Source of the DNA: Lucinisca nassula
Lineage: Eukaryota; Mollusca; Bivalvia; Lucinida; Lucinidae
Direction: 5' to 3'
Length of the DNA: 64,000 nucleotides
Assembly (NCBI GenBank): GCA_963580285.1
Contig: OY757025.1
Coordinates: 115,571,900-115,635,899, forward strand
A model generated the notes under the pieces. The model did not search any database and was not told the origin of the DNA. It saw only the letters and a list, made by a program, of their open reading frames with translations. Position numbers and translations under genes: made by a program. Of the stretch, positions 61,324 to 64,000 are shown one piece after another (positions within the stretch are counted from its first letter, which is position 1; every line of letters begins with the position of its first letter).

Positions 61324-61552
61324 TTAACCCATTTCATACCAGAAACCCAAAAACAGGTACCCTGGCAAACAGCGGAGGCCCAGATCAGACGCCGCAGAAT
61401 GCGGCGTCTGATCAGGGCCTCCACTGTTTGCTAAAAGCTCAGCCATTTTCCAAATCCATTTTGAAGGAAACACAACCTGACACCCCTAAATTTTGAAATG
61501 GGCTCCTGCTATATATAAGGAGGAAGATTCCATCTGGTACTAAAATGGTTAA
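61324..61552. mobile_element. MITE-2 copy next to the exon a acceptor
   Basis: TTAA at 61324-61327 and 61549-61552; ends CCCATTTCATACC and GGTACTAAAATGG; core-A 61367-61431 with perfect GCGGCGTCTGATC arm. Confidence 0.85.
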
Positions 61553-61689
61553 ACTACAGTGAAATTCTGCTGTTAAGATGGCCTAAAGTTAAGACAAAAA
61601 GTTCTTTTTAAAGCATATTTAGAAAACTTCAGTTATACTTTCTTTGTGTTTTCTATATACAGTATGCTCTGGTGGGAGTCTATCTTTGG

Positions 61690-62930
61690 GACTCTTCAAA
61701 AGTTGCCCAGCGGGCAACGATCTCTCACCTGAGAAATAGCACAGGTTGTCAGATTCAAGGCAAATTCAAACTTGTCTTGAGATATTATGCTTGTCTTTCT
61801 TTACTTAAAGTTTCAAAAAGATCAGATCAAAAACAGCTGAGAAAAAGTGGGGACACCATTTTTCCCTCATATTAATACTCAAGGGCAGGTAACTCCAAAG
61901 TCGTTGGTCTGGCGAGGACCAAATTCGAATGTGACATAGACTGCAATGCCTCTCCTGGTTATCTGCAAGCTTGATAAAGATCAGATCAGAAATGGCTGAG
62001 AAAAGTTGGAGACTTGGTTTTTCCATTGTAAGCCTATGGTAAAATTTTTCACGCTCAAGGGAACCTAAATGTGAAATCGGTTGTCAGATTGGAGCTAAAT
62101 TCCAACTCATCTGAGATATTATGCTTGCCTTGTTTACTAAAAATTTGATAAAGATCAGATCAAAAATGGGCTGAGAAGTGGAGACACCATTTTTTGCTTA
62201 TTTTTATGCTCAAGGGCAGGTAACTCCAAAGCCCTTAGTCCTGTGAGGCCCAAATTCAAACTCGAAGTAGACTGTATGCCTCTCCTGGTTATACACATGG
62301 CTGATAAAGATCAGATCAGAAAAAGCTGAGAAAAATTGGAGACTTCATTTTTCTATTGTAAGCCTATGGTAAAATTTATCACGCTCAAGGGAATGCAACT
62401 GCGAAATTGGTTGTCAGATTTGAGCCAAATTCGAACTTGTTCGTGATATTATGCTTCTCCTTGTTTACTAACAGTTTCAAAAAGATCAGACCAATAACAG
62501 CTGGACAAAAAGTGGAGACACCATTTTTCGCTAATTTTTATGCTCGAGGGCAGGTAATTCCAAAGCCGTTGGTCCTGGGAGGCCCAAATTAAAACTCGGC
62601 GTAAACTGTATGCTTCACCTTATTATCTGCATGTTCAATAAAGATCGGAGCAGAAACAGCTGAGAAAAATGGAGATGTCATTTTTCCCATCATAAGTCTA
62701 TGGAGCATATTTGTTTCCATGGCGACCACAGTTCTGATCAAAACCAGTCCAAAACCTGCAATCAATCACCCAACCCAGTAATACTGCACATAAGATTTGA
62801 TCAAGATTGGTCAGCTAATTACTGAAATATTCAAGTTCAAAAGTGTGGACGTAAGGCAATGGATGACGGACGCCAGAGCCTGTCTATATATATGCTCACT
62901 TTGCGAGCCTTTGGCTCAAGTGAGCTTAAA
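61690..62930. mobile_element. Tandem-repeat element, 332-bp unit
   Basis: Left TCTCACCTGAGAAATAGC, right GAGCCTTTGGCTCAAGTGAG. The 332-bp unit (GACACCATTTTTC at 61851, 62184 and 62516) is made of two related ~165-bp halves sharing GATAAAGATCAGATCA. End style matches 54995-57685. Confidence 0.7.
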
Positions 62931-62939
62931 TTGCCATGT

Positions 62940-63230
62940 AACAACCCCATGCTAGAACTTGTCAACATAAATTCAGATACTAAATATGATGAAAATTAAT
63001 CAAATGTTTCTTAAGATATTGAGTGGAAACGACTTTCTGGTGTCAGGCAAGGGCCATAACTGAAAACTGACGCAAAAAGCTATGTAACGATCTAAAGCTA
63101 GAGGTTGTCTATATCAATTCATGTGCAAAATTTGATAAAAAAATCTATCAATTCATTTTCAATATATTAAGCGTAAATGACGGCTGGACAGCCGGACTGA
63201 TGGATGGACAAACGTTAAAACAGTATATCC
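62940..63230. mobile_element. Tandem-repeat element relic
   Basis: GGGCCATAACTGAAAACTGA wording and a GGACTGATGGATGGACA end as in the other elements; a single unit only. Confidence 0.5.
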
Positions 63231-63867
63231 TCTTACTTCATATGCAAAGGGTTCATATGTGAAGGGTATAATAATGTAAAAAGGACTGCAAGGCAATAAA
63301 TGTAAGCTGAAAAAAAAATGACACATATGAGAAAAGGATCCTGAGCAATCTCCAATTTACTTTCTTCAAAGGTGCATAAGAGGAGGTTTATGCTTCTTTT
63401 CTAATCATGTCATTATCTCATGTCTACTGCATATCTATGTTGTATATCAAAGAATGAAATAGAATATTTATAAACTAAGAGGGGGTATCTGAATATTATT
63501 TTATTTCTGCATGAAAAAAAACATAAGTTGTGGGTAGAAGCTCATCAACTTTCTGCATTATAACATAAAAAGTAGAAGTAAAACAAAGATCAGGAATTGA
63601 TACAATTAACTTACTCCACCCATCAAAGACACAAAAGGGAAAGAAATACAAACATTAAGCGACCAGACCATAATGGAAACCTAAACAAAGGAAGGCCACA
63701 AGGACAGTTACTTTCCCACAAAATGGCCATATGGCCATCCAAAATTAAAAGACACAAGTGATACACACAGTAAGTAACAAACAACAACATAAACCAGAGG
63801 ACCAGTGGTCCTGAACTGCTCACCTGTCTGGTGACAATTTTCCTACTTAGATCAGCAGAAAATGTCA
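63231..63867. other. MED24 intron, nothing recognised
   Basis: An 81-codon minus-strand frame (63868-63623) is hydrophobic but shows no family signature; see rejected items for a possible splice donor at 63829. Confidence 0.35.
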
Positions 63868-63942
63868 TTTACTCTGCTCATAAATTTTAAAATGCCATCT
63901 CAATATTTGTTGGCATTTTAAAACTTATGAGCAGGGTAAATT
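63868..63942. repeat. AT-rich hairpin
   Basis: TTTACTCTGCTCATAAATTT and TAAAATGCC pair with GGCATTTTA and AAACTTATGAGCAGGGTAAA. Confidence 0.7.
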
Positions 63943-64000
63943 TCATGCTGAAGTGAGTTGAGCGTGAAAAAAGTTTTATAACCTCGGTGCCTGGCTCACA

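Noticed and set aside
63829..63868. Possible earlier MED24 exon ending CACCAGACAG/GTGAGC (residues like SRKIVTRQ)
   Set aside because: The donor is good and the residues loosely resemble the segment before KLQRP, but a TAA lies in frame just upstream and no acceptor gives an exon of sensible length. Needs RNA evidence.

Overview
This is eukaryotic nuclear DNA, almost certainly from a bivalve mollusc and most likely a clam-like species. The evidence is a split, intron-rich host gene, tRNA-derived SINEs, and tandem-repeat elements ending in GGAC/ACGG microsatellites that resemble the pearl and DTC84-type elements known from bivalves. I can assign one host gene. It lies on the minus strand and encodes the C-terminal 711 residues of Mediator complex subunit 24 (MED24). 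I located 15 exons between 61305 (upstream end) and 15637 (stop codon). Every junction uses GT/AG and the reading frame closes exactly (2136 nt, 712 codons with the stop). The N-terminal part of the gene lies beyond the right edge. Coding exons are only about 3 percent of the window.

Layout. 1-15.4 kb lies downstream of MED24. It holds the end of a tyrosine-recombinase mobile element (3-572) with large inverted repeats behind it, fold-back elements, a 5'-truncated LINE reverse transcriptase (4915-6387) nested inside other repeats, several SINEs, and a tandem-repeat element at 11.3-13.1 kb. 15.4-61.3 kb is MED24 with introns of 197 bp to 10.6 kb packed with repeats. The largest intron (29137-39733) contains a 7.7-kb terminal-inverted-repeat element (30241-37958) that interrupts a smaller element and is itself filled with nested satellites. 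It also contains a 12-copy, 72-bp satellite (38568-39430). A decayed Tc1-type transposase lies at 51.7-52.5 kb and a 2.7-kb tandem-repeat element at 55.0-57.7 kb. 61.3-64 kb is further MED24 intron.

Recurring families (names are local to this report). MITE-1, MITE-2 and MITE-6 have CCC/GGG-type termini flanked by TTAA, as expected of piggyBac-like non-autonomous elements. MITE-3 has CCGTAA...TTACGG ends. MITE-7 and MITE-9 have CAGT... ends, and MITE-7 is flanked by TA, which suggests a pogo-like origin. Family-8 is a fold-back family and family-J carries exchangeable hairpins. SINE-A, SINE-C and SINE-D have tRNA-like heads. SINE-B has no visible tRNA head but moves with target-site duplications.

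The most unusual observations are these. (1) One ~65-bp hairpin core is shared by three element families with unrelated ends, and a second core is shared by two other families. (2) A degenerate second copy of part of the last MED24 exon lies in the last intron. (3) A copy of the MED24 3'-UTR, with its poly(A)-signal hairpin, lies inside an intronic mobile element. (4) Two MITE-2 copies abut MED24 splice sites. (5) The 7.7-kb element holds symmetrically nested satellites.
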